Shown piece after piece: positions 15,996 to 24,666 of a stretch of 38,458 nt of DNA (positions are counted from its first letter, which is position 1; each line of letters opens with the position of its first letter). The notes beneath the pieces were generated by a model. The model ran no database searches and was not told the DNA's origin. It worked only from the letters and a program-made list of their open reading frames with translations. Where the stretch lies: the NCBI RefSeq assembly GCF_021655095.1, contig NZ_PPXW01000001.1, forward strand, positions 1,381,955-1,420,412, written 5' to 3'. Made by a program: the position numbers and the translations under genes. This DNA is from Clostridium sp. Cult1. GTDB lineage: Bacteria > Bacillota > Clostridia > Tissierellales > Tepidimicrobiaceae.

Positions 15996-16016
15996 AAAAA
16001 GAAGGGAGGTTTTAGG

Positions 16017-17825
16017 TTGGATGCAAAACATTTAAAGATGTCTATGGAATATAGAAATCTAATAGACATACTTATGAGTGATAAGGATTATGCAGATATA
16101 GTTTTATATGATGGAGAAGTTGTAAACGTTATTACTAGGGAGATCTATAGAGCAGATATTGCTATAAAAGGAAAATATATTTTGTTAGTAGGTGATTGTA
16201 AGGATTTAATTGGGCCTAATACTTTGGTTATAGATGTAAGAGGCAAGTATTTATCCCCTGGTTTCATTGATTCCCATATGCATTTTGAATCCAGTATGCT
16301 TACGGTAACAGAGTTTTCTAGATTATCCATTCCTTCTGGGACTACTACCTTAATTGCGGATCCCCATGAAATAGGGAATGCATTAGGGCCAGTTGGGATG
16401 AAGGCTATGGCTGATGAAATAGATTCAGTCCCTAACAAAGTACATCTTGTAGTTCCAGCATTAACTCCAGATTGTCCAGATTTGGAAACCGCAGGCTATG
16501 ATACTAGTTCTAAGGATATGGAGGATTTGTTGAATTACAAACATATTATTGGAATTGGAGAATTGCAGGGCTTTAGTAATGCAAAACATGTTTATAGGAA
16601 TACTCCAGAGATAATTACAGATCTGCTGGCTTCCACTATATACGCTAAATCTAAGAATATGGTGGTAGATGGGAATGCACCTGAGCTATTTGGTGCTGAG
16701 TTAGCAGCCCATATAATATCCACTGGAGGAAAATGTTCTTGCCATGAAACTACTACTAAAGAAGAAGCAGTAGAAAAACTACGGCAAGGAGTCTACCTAT
16801 TTATGAGGGAAGGCTCTACCCAGAGGAATATGGCTGAATGTATTAGAGCTGTTACAGAAGAAAAAATGGACTCTAGAAGATGTATTTTAGCTACAGATGA
16901 TATGGTAGCAGCCGATTTAGAGACTATAGGCCATATGAATGAAATTGTAAGAAGAACTATAAAAGAAGGAGTAAACCCTGTAGAGGCTATTCAGATGGTT
17001 ACCATAAATCCAGCTACCTACTTTGGATTAGATGATGTTGGAGTGTTGGCTCCTGGCAAGATTGCTGATATAGCCATTATAGATGATTTGGAAGAGATGG
17101 TAGTAGAAGGGGTTTTCATAGATGGGAAGTTGGTAGCTTCAAAAGGAGAATTATTAATAGATTTACCTACCTATACCTATCCAGAAGAGGTTAAAAACTC
17201 CGTTAAAATTGGACCTATTTCTGAAAATGACTTAGAAATAAGAGCAGAGGGAAGTACAGCAAAGGTACGATGTATAGAGGTTATTCCAGACCAAAACTTA
17301 ACAGGAAAATTAGAAGAAATGGTAAAGGTATATAACGGAGTAGCTGAACCGGATGTATCAACGGATACTTTGCAAATAGCTTGTATAGAAAGATATGGGA
17401 GAACAGGCAATATTGGTAAAGCTTTTGTAAAGGGCTTTGGAATGAGAAATGGAGCCTTTGCTGAGTCTGTGGCCCATGATACTCATAATATTATTGTAGT
17501 AGGTACTAATATTAGAGATATGACTTTGGCAGTAAATAGGGTTATAGAATTAGGTGGAGGTATTGCAATAGCTAATAAGGGAAGGATATTGTCTGATATG
17601 AGGCTAGCAGTAGGTGGATTGATAACTGACGAATTAGATGGACATGAAGTAAGTAGTAAAATTGCCCAATTGGAAAGAATGGTAAAAGAAGATTTAGGAT
17701 GTAAAATCCATGCACCATTTATGCATCTATCCTTCTTAGCCTTATCCACATCACCAACATGGAAAATTACTGACAAAGGCCTAATAGATGTGAACAACTT
17801 TAAAATTCTTCCACCAATAGTTTAG
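16017..17825 (+). CDS. Divergent adenine-deaminase-family hydrolase, candidate 4-aminoimidazole deaminase
   Basis: Amidohydrolase of 602 aa from the Ade family, translated from TTG behind GAAGGGAGGT. Seen: HMH (His87, His89), Glu182 (GIGELQG), His243 (SCHETTT) and Asp294 (LATDD). Compared with the canonical paralogue at 22920, the metal-ligand His of DGHGP is Asn220 (DGNAP) here, and TDDKHPGDL reads TDDMVAADL. It also has about 14 extra N-terminal residues likely to be helical. The altered active site, in an operon with ring-opening enzymes and shell genes, argues that the substrate is not adenine. Deamination of 4-aminoimidazole to 4-imidazolone, or ring opening of the latter, is the inferred role. 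Automated annotation would call it adenine deaminase. Confidence 0.85.
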   Translation: MDAKHLKMSMEYRNLIDILMSDKDYADIVLYDGEVVNVITREIYRADIAIKGKYILLVGDCKDLIGPNTLVIDVRGKYLSPGFIDSHMHFESSMLTVTEFSRLSIPSGTTTLIADPHEIGNALGPVGMKAMADEIDSVPNKVHLVVPALTPDCPDLETAGYDTSSKDMEDLLNYKHIIGIGELQGFSNAKHVYRNTPEIITDLLASTIYAKSKNMVVDGNAPELFGAELAAHIISTGGKCSCHETTTKEEAVEKLRQGVYLFMREGSTQRNMAECIRAVTEEKMDSRRCILATDDMVAADLETIGHMNEIVRRTIKEGVNPVEAIQMVTINPATYFGLDDVGVLAPGKIADIAIIDDLEEMVVEGVFIDGKLVASKGELLIDLPTYTYPEEVKNSVKIGPISENDLEIRAEGSTAKVRCIEVIPDQNLTGKLEEMVKVYNGVAEPDVSTDTLQIACIERYGRTGNIGKAFVKGFGMRNGAFAESVAHDTHNIIVVGTNIRDMTLAVNRVIELGGGIAIANKGRILSDMRLAVGGLITDELDGHEVSSKIAQLERMVKEDLGCKIHAPFMHLSFLALSTSPTWKITDKGLIDVNNFKILPPIV

Positions 17826-17928
17826 ACAATTCATAATGTATAATTGAAAATAATTGTGAACCGTGAATTGAAGTAGAAAGGAGGATAGTAGTTTAGTATC
17901 AATATTAAAAAATTGAAGGGGGATTGTT
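17826..17928 (+). other. Intergenic spacer before the purine permease
   Basis: 103 nt holding an imperfect CAATTC...GAATTG inverted repeat (17827-17871) of the kind seen as degenerate repeat remnants, then AAAGGAGG (17877-17884) with no start codon behind it, and finally the permease ribosome site. No clear sigma-A promoter is seen, so the permease is probably co-transcribed with the BMC genes. Confidence 0.45.
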
Positions 17929-19260
17929 ATGCCAACTAAAACTGTGAGTAATGAAGGTTTTTTAGAAAGACAGTTTAAACTTAGTGAACATAAAACGGAT
18001 GTAAAGACAGAAATTTTAGCAGGTATTACTACTTTTATGACTATGGCTTATATTTTAGTGGTAAATCCAAATATGTTAGCCGAAACAGGTATGGATTGGG
18101 GTGGCGTATTTACCGCTACAGCTTTATCAGCAGTAATTGCTACTCTTATTATGGCGTTTTTTGCCAATTATCCTTTTGCATTAGCCCCTGGTATGGGACT
18201 TAACGCTTTCTTTACTTATTCAGTAGTATTTGGGATGAGTAAATCTTGGCAATTTGCTTTAACTGCAGTATTTATTGAGGGGATTATATTTATCATATTA
18301 TCTCTATTTAAAGTTAGGGAGGCTATATTCGATGCTATTCCGATGAATTTGAAAAAGGCAGTATCAGTAGGTATAGGGTTGTTTATTGCACTAATAGGTT
18401 TTGTAAATGCAGGTATAGTTCAAACAGGTGATGGAACTATAATGGGTCTAGGAAATATTACTGATTCTGGTCCTATATTGTCTCTAATAGGTTTGATTAT
18501 AATGGGGGTACTATTGGCTAAAAATGTTAAAGGAGCTTTGTTAATAGGTATTCTTGCCGCTACACTTATAGGTATTCCCATGGGTATAACCCAAATTCCT
18601 GATGGAATATTTAAAGCTCCCCCATCAGTAAGTCAGGTGGCCTTCCAATTTGAATGGAGCAATATATTCTCATGGGAAATGTTAATAGTAGTATTTACTT
18701 TCCTATTTGTAGATATATTCGATACAGTAGGAACTTTAGTAGGGGTAGCTTCTAAAGCAGATATGTTAGACGAAGAAGGTAAACTTCCAAGAGTTAGCCA
18801 AGCTCTATTTGCCGATGCAGTAGGTACCGTAACGGGAGCTTGTTTAGGAACTAGTACAGTAACTACATATGTAGAATCAGCCTCTGGAGTAGCCGATGGT
18901 GGTAGAACAGGTCTTACAGCTTTGTCTACAGCAGGAATGTTTTTCTTAGCATTATTCTTCTCCCCAATTTTCGGTATGATTCCAGGACAGGCAACAGCAC
19001 CAGCATTGATTTTAGTAGGATTATTTATGATGAGCCCAATTAAGGAAATTGACTTAAATGATTTTACTGAGGCCATTCCAGCATTTTTAACCATAGCAAT
19101 GATGCCCTTTGCTTATAGTATTGCTGAAGGTATCGTTTTTGGTATGGTATCCTATGTATTATTAAAACTGATAACTGGTAAACATAAGGACATATCAGTA
19201 GTAATGTATATATTAGCAGCTCTATTTATACTAAAAAACATACTTCCTTTGTTATTTTAA
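17929..19260 (+). CDS. AzgA/PbuG-type purine permease
   Basis: Proton-coupled purine-base transporter of 443 aa with about 12-13 membrane segments. The family blocks FMTMAYILVVNPNML, APGMGLNAFFTYS, FVDIFDTVGTLVGVASKA and GTSTVTTYVESASGVADGGRTGL are all present; these mark the AzgA branch (adenine, guanine, hypoxanthine) rather than the PbuX/XanQ xanthine-urate branch. It is the last gene of the BMC operon and is followed at once by a strong terminator. It would import the bases that guanine deaminase, adenine deaminase and the molybdenum hydroxylase convert to xanthine. Confidence 0.94.
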   Translation: MPTKTVSNEGFLERQFKLSEHKTDVKTEILAGITTFMTMAYILVVNPNMLAETGMDWGGVFTATALSAVIATLIMAFFANYPFALAPGMGLNAFFTYSVVFGMSKSWQFALTAVFIEGIIFIILSLFKVREAIFDAIPMNLKKAVSVGIGLFIALIGFVNAGIVQTGDGTIMGLGNITDSGPILSLIGLIIMGVLLAKNVKGALLIGILAATLIGIPMGITQIPDGIFKAPPSVSQVAFQFEWSNIFSWEMLIVVFTFLFVDIFDTVGTLVGVASKADMLDEEGKLPRVSQALFADAVGTVTGACLGTSTVTTYVESASGVADGGRTGLTALSTAGMFFLALFFSPIFGMIPGQATAPALILVGLFMMSPIKEIDLNDFTEAIPAFLTIAMMPFAYSIAEGIVFGMVSYVLLKLITGKHKDISVVMYILAALFILKNILPLLF

Positions 19261-19274
19261 TAATGTAAACTAAG

Positions 19275-19303
19275 GCTGCCTTCCAAAGGGAGGCAGCTTT
19301 TTT
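19275..19303 (+). terminator. Strong intrinsic terminator ending the BMC operon
   Basis: GCTGCCTTCC (19275-19284) pairs with GGGAGGCAGC (19288-19297), with one G-U, around AAA, followed by seven T residues. Only 31 nt separate it from the next start codon, with no room for a normal promoter, so the hydroxylase genes beyond it may depend on read-through. Confidence 0.9.
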
Positions 19304-19334
19304 CACAAGGTTTTATGAAAGGAGGCTGCAAAAA

Positions 19335-20198
19335 ATGAAGGTATATAAAGGGAAATCTATAGAAGAAGTTATAGGACTATTAGGGAAATACAAGGACAAG
19401 GGAAAGGTTATTGCTGGGGGAACAGATTTAATTATAGATTTGAGAAACGATAAATTCACTCCTAATTCATTAATAGATATATCTAGTATTGAAGAATTGA
19501 GGAGAGTTGAGGAATGGGAAGAGTCGATAAAAATAGGAGCAGCAACTACTTTTACCCAGATAATAGAAGACTCATTATTTGATGAGAATCTATATGGACT
19601 GAAGAAGGCCTGTATTACAGTAGGGTCTCCCCAGATAAGGAATAAAGGTACTATAGGTGGAAATATTGCTAACGGATCTTCTGCTGCTGATTCCATACCT
19701 CCCCTTCTTTGTTTGGATAGTACTATAGTTTTAGAAAGTGTAAGGGGAAAGAGGGAAATAAGTCTAGAGAATTATTATAAGGATAATCTTTCTATTATGA
19801 AGGACGAGATCTTAACCTTTATTCAATTTAAAAAACCTTATAAAGATCAGGTATTATCCTTTGCGAAATTAGGTCTCAGGAAGGCTTTGGCCATATCAAG
19901 GCTTTCTATAGCTACTCTATTGGAATTAGATGAGAATGGTAAAGTAAAAACTATAAAAATTGCTACTGGTTCTTTAGGAAGGTTTCCTATGAGGGAACCT
20001 ATAGTAGAAGAATTTTTATTAGGAAAGGAATTAACAGCAGATATAACGGATAAGGCAGTAGAAGTACTTCAGCAGGTTATGGATGAAAGATTAGGAGGAA
20101 GATCAACTTTACCTTATAAGAGAATAGCGGTGGAAAGGATATTTAAGGAAGCTCTAGGCCATGGGGTCAAGAGATTAAAGGGGGTAGAGCCATGGTAG
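19335..20198 (+). CDS. Molybdenum hydroxylase FAD subunit (XdhB/NdhF-like)
   Basis: 287-aa FAD-binding subunit that passes electrons from the iron-sulphur subunit to NAD(P) or another acceptor. FAD motifs seen are AGGTDL (residues 28-33) and TIGGNIANGSSAAD (near 107-120), and a CO-dehydrogenase flavoprotein C-terminal domain follows (about 170-280). The ATG follows AAAGGAGG. The gene overlaps the 2Fe-2S gene by 7 nt, indicating translational coupling. The subunit order FAD, Fe-S, large Mo, medium Mo is the order known for nicotinate dehydrogenase ndhFSLM; in this purine context the likely reaction is hypoxanthine or purine to xanthine, or the reverse reduction of urate. Confidence 0.93.
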   Translation: MKVYKGKSIEEVIGLLGKYKDKGKVIAGGTDLIIDLRNDKFTPNSLIDISSIEELRRVEEWEESIKIGAATTFTQIIEDSLFDENLYGLKKACITVGSPQIRNKGTIGGNIANGSSAADSIPPLLCLDSTIVLESVRGKREISLENYYKDNLSIMKDEILTFIQFKKPYKDQVLSFAKLGLRKALAISRLSIATLLELDENGKVKTIKIATGSLGRFPMREPIVEEFLLGKELTADITDKAVEVLQQVMDERLGGRSTLPYKRIAVERIFKEALGHGVKRLKGVEPW

Positions 20199-20650
20199 AA
20201 ATAAATCTGAAGGTAAATGGTAAAGACTATGTTCTAGAAGTAGAAGAAGATATGAGATTGTTAGATTTACTTCGAGAAAAGCTAGGCTTTTTAGGGGTTA
20301 AGGAAGGTTGTAGTGAAGGAGAATGTGGAGCTTGTACTGTAATAATGGATGGTCAAGTAGTCAATTCTTGTCTAATAATGGCATTCCAAGCTGAAGGTAG
20401 TAGCATTATTACCATAGAAGGCCTTGAAAAGGAAGGAGAAATCCACCCTATACAAAAAGCTTTTATAGAAGTAGGAGCAGTCCAATGTGGGTACTGTACT
20501 CCAGGAATGATCCTATCTGCTAAAGCCTTACTTGATAAGAATCCTAATCCTACTGAAGAGGAGATTCGGGAAGGCATATCAGGTAATCTATGTAGATGCA
20601 CTGGATACAATAAGATTATCCAAGCTGTGGAGAAAGCAAAGGGGGTGTAG
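20192..20650 (+). CDS. Molybdenum hydroxylase 2Fe-2S subunit (XdhC/NdhS-like)
   Basis: 152-aa electron-transfer subunit with two [2Fe-2S] clusters. The N-terminal plant-ferredoxin-type site is CSEGECGACTV with a further Cys in VVNSCL, and the C-terminal helical-domain site is QCGYCTPG plus CRCTGY. All eight cysteines are present. It overlaps the FAD-subunit gene and ends 2 nt before the large Mo-subunit gene, so expression is tightly coupled. Confidence 0.95.
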   Translation: MVEINLKVNGKDYVLEVEEDMRLLDLLREKLGFLGVKEGCSEGECGACTVIMDGQVVNSCLIMAFQAEGSSIITIEGLEKEGEIHPIQKAFIEVGAVQCGYCTPGMILSAKALLDKNPNPTEEEIREGISGNLCRCTGYNKIIQAVEKAKGV

Positions 20651-20652
20651 CT

Positions 20653-21918
20653 ATGAACCTGAATATAGTAGGTAAGAATATTTTAAGGGTAGATGCTTTA
20701 AGCAAGGTCACTGGTAAGGCCTTATATCCTGAGGATATATTTATGAATAATATGGTCTATGGTAAAACCTTAAGATCTAAAGTGCCTCATGCCTATATTA
20801 AAGTCGATACAAGGAAAGCAGAAAAAATAGATGGGGTAATTAAAATTCTCACTCATAAGGATGTACCCAATAATGAACATGGAGTAATACTTAAAGACCA
20901 TGAAGTATTTTGTAGTGAAAAGGTGCGAAGGATTGGAGATCCAATAGCTTTTGTAGTTGCCAAGAATAAAAAAATATGCGAATTAGCATTGAAGGAAATC
21001 CTTGTAGAATATGAGGAAATAGAAGGGGTTTTTTGTCCCAAAAAAGCTATGAAGGAGGATTCACCTAAGGTACATGGAGACACTAATATAGTATACCATT
21101 ATAAGATTAGAAAAGGTGATGTGGAAGAAGGGTTTAAAAATAGTTGTGCCATTGCAGAAAATATTTATAAAACCCATATGGTAGACCATGCTTTTTTACA
21201 ACCTGAAGCAGGGATATCTTTTATAGATGAGGAAGGTAGAGTTACAGTAATGGTGGCTACCCAATACCCCCATTATGATAGGGAGGAAATAGCCTCTGCA
21301 CTGGAATTATCGGAAGAAAAGGTAAGAATAATAAATACCAATATAGGAGGGGCCTTTGGTGGTAGAGAAGATATTAGCCTTCAAATCCATTTAGCTTTAG
21401 CAACAAAAATTTTAAATAGACCAGTAAAAGCTATATATTCTAGGGAAGAATCCTTTATTGCCCATGCTAAAAGGCATTCCATGATAATGAAATATAAAAC
21501 AGGAGCAGATAGAGATGGAAAACTATTAGCTATGGAAGCAGAAATAGTTGGGGACACAGGGGCTTATGCTTCATGGGCTACTAATGTTTTAAGAAAATCA
21601 GGGGTTCATGCAACAGGTCCCTATTTTATCCCTAATGTAAAGGTAGATAGTATTGCAGTCTATACCAACAATCCCTTTGCAGGAGCAATGAGGGGGTTTG
21701 GTGCTACTCAAGTGCCCATAGCTCATGAACAACAGATGGATATTTTAGCAGAAAAACTAGGAATAGATCCAATAGCCATTAGGATGAAAAATATATTTAA
21801 ACAGGGATCTATTACTGCTACTGGTCAGGTGCTAACTGATAGTGTGCCCTTAGATAGATGTATAGAAAAAGTGGCAGAGAAAATAGACTTTTCCCTTGAG
21901 AGAGAGGAGGCTTACTGA
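20653..21918 (+). CDS. Molybdenum hydroxylase large Mo subunit, N-terminal half (NdhL-like)
   Basis: 421 aa equal to the first half of a normal molybdopterin subunit. It contains the ALYPEDI entry domain, the Mo-pterin binding block IGGAFGGRED (near 230) and AGAMRGFGATQVP (near 346-358). The protein ends at EREEAY, and the next gene starts in the stop codon (TGATG) in another frame. In most xanthine dehydrogenases the two parts form one chain of about 750-770 aa; 421 plus 333 gives that total. The nicotinate dehydrogenase of Eubacterium barkeri is naturally split in the same way (NdhL, NdhM), so this looks like a real subunit split rather than a sequencing frameshift, though the latter needs excluding. 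Confidence 0.88.
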   Translation: MNLNIVGKNILRVDALSKVTGKALYPEDIFMNNMVYGKTLRSKVPHAYIKVDTRKAEKIDGVIKILTHKDVPNNEHGVILKDHEVFCSEKVRRIGDPIAFVVAKNKKICELALKEILVEYEEIEGVFCPKKAMKEDSPKVHGDTNIVYHYKIRKGDVEEGFKNSCAIAENIYKTHMVDHAFLQPEAGISFIDEEGRVTVMVATQYPHYDREEIASALELSEEKVRIINTNIGGAFGGREDISLQIHLALATKILNRPVKAIYSREESFIAHAKRHSMIMKYKTGADRDGKLLAMEAEIVGDTGAYASWATNVLRKSGVHATGPYFIPNVKVDSIAVYTNNPFAGAMRGFGATQVPIAHEQQMDILAEKLGIDPIAIRMKNIFKQGSITATGQVLTDSVPLDRCIEKVAEKIDFSLEREEAY

Positions 21919-22919
21919 TGAAGAAAAGAGGAAGGGGAATAGGATTATCTTTTTATGGAACTGGATATGGAAATGGATTTCCCGATGTATCTAAAGCAAA
22001 AGTAAAACTCCTTAAAGATGGTAAGGTTGGTATATATGTGGGGGGAACTGAGGTAGGTCAGGGAGCTAAAACCGTTCTTTCTCAAATTGGATCAGAAACT
22101 TTAAAATTGCCTCTAGAGAAAATAATATTAATTACTGAAGATACTAGTTTAATGCCCGATTCAGGTACAGCAGCTGCCAGTCGCCAAACTTATAATACGG
22201 GTAATGCTATTAAGGTAGCTTGTAAGAATTTTAAAGATAAATTAAAGGAAGTGGCAAAAGATGAGTTAAAATTAAATGCAATCCATGGATTAACTGTGGA
22301 AAAGGGAGAAATATATTTAGAGTTTTTTCCTCAAAAAAGAATTTCCTTTAAAGAATTGTCCAAAATCTATGGTGATGATAATATAGAAGCAGAAGGCGAG
22401 TTCATTGCTCAAACGGTAGAGATGGATCCGGAAACTGGGCAAGGAGCTCCTTATTGGCCTTATACTTTCAATGCCTGTGGAGTAGAGCTAGAAGTGGATA
22501 CTATTACTGGGTTAGTTGAAATAGAAAGGGCAGTTTTTGCTCAAGATGTAGGAAGAGCAATTAATCCCCATCTAGTAGAAGGGCAAATGGATGGAGGTTT
22601 TGCCATGGCTTTAGGTTATGTATTATTCGAAGATTTAAAACTAGAAAAGGGTAAAATATATAATAATAAGTTTTCAAAGTATTTAATACCAACGGCCATG
22701 GATATGATTCAGGTAGAAAATATAATAGTAGAAGAACCAGAGTATACAGCTCCCTTTGGTGCTAAAGGTATAGGAGAACCAGTGATGATACCTGTAGGGC
22801 CTGCCATATTAAATGCTATTTATGATGCCATAGGGGTAAGGATTACAGAATTACCCATTACTCCAGAAAGGTTAATTAAGGCCATAGAAGAGGATAGAAA
22901 GAAGAAAGAGGAGATATAG
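21918..22919 (+). CDS. Molybdenum hydroxylase medium Mo subunit, C-terminal half (NdhM-like)
   Basis: 333 aa equal to the second half of the Mo subunit. Seen: GGTEVGQGAKTVLSQI (Mo-pterin contact), TAAASRQTYNTGNA, and GAKGIGEPVMIPVGPAI, whose Glu is the catalytic base of this enzyme family. The ATG shares one base with the preceding stop. The region just upstream (GAGAGAGGAGG) is a good ribosome site inside the previous gene, which supports genuine re-initiation. Selenium-dependent members of this family carry labile selenium, not selenocysteine; yqeC and mocA-like genes downstream favour that class. Confidence 0.88.
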   Translation: MKKRGRGIGLSFYGTGYGNGFPDVSKAKVKLLKDGKVGIYVGGTEVGQGAKTVLSQIGSETLKLPLEKIILITEDTSLMPDSGTAAASRQTYNTGNAIKVACKNFKDKLKEVAKDELKLNAIHGLTVEKGEIYLEFFPQKRISFKELSKIYGDDNIEAEGEFIAQTVEMDPETGQGAPYWPYTFNACGVELEVDTITGLVEIERAVFAQDVGRAINPHLVEGQMDGGFAMALGYVLFEDLKLEKGKIYNNKFSKYLIPTAMDMIQVENIIVEEPEYTAPFGAKGIGEPVMIPVGPAILNAIYDAIGVRITELPITPERLIKAIEEDRKKKEEI

Positions 22920-24629
22920 ATGGAAAGAATTATAAAGATTGTTAAAGGAGAAATAAAAGCAGAATTGGTATTGAAGAATGCCAATATAATCAATGTATTT
23001 ACTAATGAAATAATTAAAGGTGATATAGCTATTGAAAGAGGAAAGATAATAGGCATTGGTGAATATGAAGGCATAGAAGAGATGGATTTAGAAGGAAAAT
23101 ATCTATCTCCTGGATTCATAGATTCCCATGTCCATATTGAATCCTCTATGGTAACTCCTGGTCAATTTGCAAAGGCTATTTTACCAAGGGGAGTCACTAC
23201 TGTAGTTACCGATCCTCATGAGATAGCTAATGTAAAGGGAATTGAGGGAATAAAATATATGCTAGATGAAAGCCAAGACCTACCTTTAGATGTATATGTA
23301 ATGTTGCCTAGCTGTGTTCCTTCAACTCCCTTTGAAAATGCAGGAGCTGTACTTGAAGCAGAGGATTTAGAGAAATTAATGAATGAAGAAAGGGTTTTAG
23401 GCCTAGGAGAGATGATGAATTATCCAGGAGTTATAGGGGGAGATGAAAAGGTACTAAAGAAACTGGGTTTATTTCAAGATAAGGTTATAGATGGTCATGG
23501 ACCTCTTATAACAGCCAAAGAATTAAATGCCTATGTAGCTGCAGGAGTAAAAACGGAACATGAATGTTCTACAAAGGAAGAGATGATAGAAAGGCTTAGG
23601 CTAGGGATGTACATCCATATTAGAGAAGGTTCTGCAGCTAGGAATTTGAAAGAATTGATTAAGGTAGTAGATAAAGATAATTTGAGAAGATGTTTATTTT
23701 GTACTGATGATAAACATCCTGGGGATCTGTTAGAAGAAGGGAGTATTGACCATAATATAAGATTAGCTATAAAAGAGGGAATAGATCCTATAGATTGTAT
23801 TAAGATGGCTTCCTTAAATTCAGCAGAAGCCTATGGATTAAAAAATAAAGGTGCTATAGCTCCTGGATATAAGGCGGATTTAGTAGTTATAGATAATCTA
23901 GAGGATTTTAATGTAATAAAGGTATTTAAGGAAGGTAAATTGGTAGCAAAAAACCATAAACCTTTATTTCAAATTCCAAGTAGGGATAATAGTTCTATGA
24001 AGAATACGGTAAATATTAAAAGAGTCGAAATAGAGAATTTAAGAATCCCAATTGAAGGCGAAAAGGTAAATGTAATAAAGTTACTCCCTCATAGTTTGAT
24101 TACAGAAAAGGTAGTAAAGAATGTAAAGGATATGGTAGTGGAAGATGGTGCCTTTATAAGGGGAGACAATATATTAAAGGTAGCAGTAATTGAACGACAT
24201 AATAGGACGGGAAATATTGGTTTAGCTTTAGTAGAGGATTTTGGTTTAGAAAATGGAGCTATAGCCTCTACCGTAGCCCATGATTCCCATAATATAATAG
24301 TAATTGGAGATAATGATAGGGATATGCTTTTAGCTATAGAGGAATTAGAAAGGGTTGGAGGAGGGTTAACCATGGTATCAGAAGGTAAAGTAATAGATAC
24401 TTTAGCTTTAACCATTGCTGGCCTTATGTCAGAGGAATCATTAGAAGATGTAGATAAGAAGCTTAAAAGTATGCTTCATGTTGCCTATAATGAACTGAAG
24501 GTAAATGAAAATATAGATCCTTTTATGACCTTGTCCTTCATAGCATTACCCGTAATTCCAGAAATTAAGGTTACGGATTTAGGGTTATTCCATGTAGGGG
24601 AATTTAGATTTATTAACCTTACTGAGTAA
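22920..24629 (+). CDS. ade: Adenine deaminase
   Basis: Deaminates adenine to hypoxanthine, 569 aa, close to the usual Ade length. Active-site motifs are intact: SHVHIESS (His70, His72), GLGEMM (Glu164), DGHGP (His193), KTEHECST (His214) and CTDDKHPGDL (Asp263). A C-terminal Ade domain follows (about 400-560, with NRTGNIG and STVAHDSHNI). The ATG directly abuts the Mo-subunit stop, so it is part of the hydroxylase operon and supplies hypoxanthine to it. It serves as the internal reference that shows how unusual the BMC-operon paralogue at 16017 is. Confidence 0.93.
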   Translation: MERIIKIVKGEIKAELVLKNANIINVFTNEIIKGDIAIERGKIIGIGEYEGIEEMDLEGKYLSPGFIDSHVHIESSMVTPGQFAKAILPRGVTTVVTDPHEIANVKGIEGIKYMLDESQDLPLDVYVMLPSCVPSTPFENAGAVLEAEDLEKLMNEERVLGLGEMMNYPGVIGGDEKVLKKLGLFQDKVIDGHGPLITAKELNAYVAAGVKTEHECSTKEEMIERLRLGMYIHIREGSAARNLKELIKVVDKDNLRRCLFCTDDKHPGDLLEEGSIDHNIRLAIKEGIDPIDCIKMASLNSAEAYGLKNKGAIAPGYKADLVVIDNLEDFNVIKVFKEGKLVAKNHKPLFQIPSRDNSSMKNTVNIKRVEIENLRIPIEGEKVNVIKLLPHSLITEKVVKNVKDMVVEDGAFIRGDNILKVAVIERHNRTGNIGLALVEDFGLENGAIASTVAHDSHNIIVIGDNDRDMLLAIEELERVGGGLTMVSEGKVIDTLALTIAGLMSEESLEDVDKKLKSMLHVAYNELKVNENIDPFMTLSFIALPVIPEIKVTDLGLFHVGEFRFINLTE

Positions 24630-24666
24630 GTTAGAATAGTTACCTGGTACAGTGCTCAAAACTTAT

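Noticed and set aside
20653-21918. Split Mo subunit as a pseudogene.
   Set aside because: Both parts have good ribosome sites, full motifs and summed normal length, and the same split is known in nicotinate dehydrogenase.
21910-21925. TGA at the end of the large Mo subunit read as selenocysteine.
   Set aside because: A second in-frame TGA follows directly and the downstream subunit is in another frame with its own ATG; selenium in this enzyme class is labile and not selenocysteine.
24640-24665. CTGGTACAGTGCTC as a second sigma-54 promoter before the chemoreceptor.
   Set aside because: The -12 element lacks TTGC at the right spacing; a TATAAT further down is a better promoter element.
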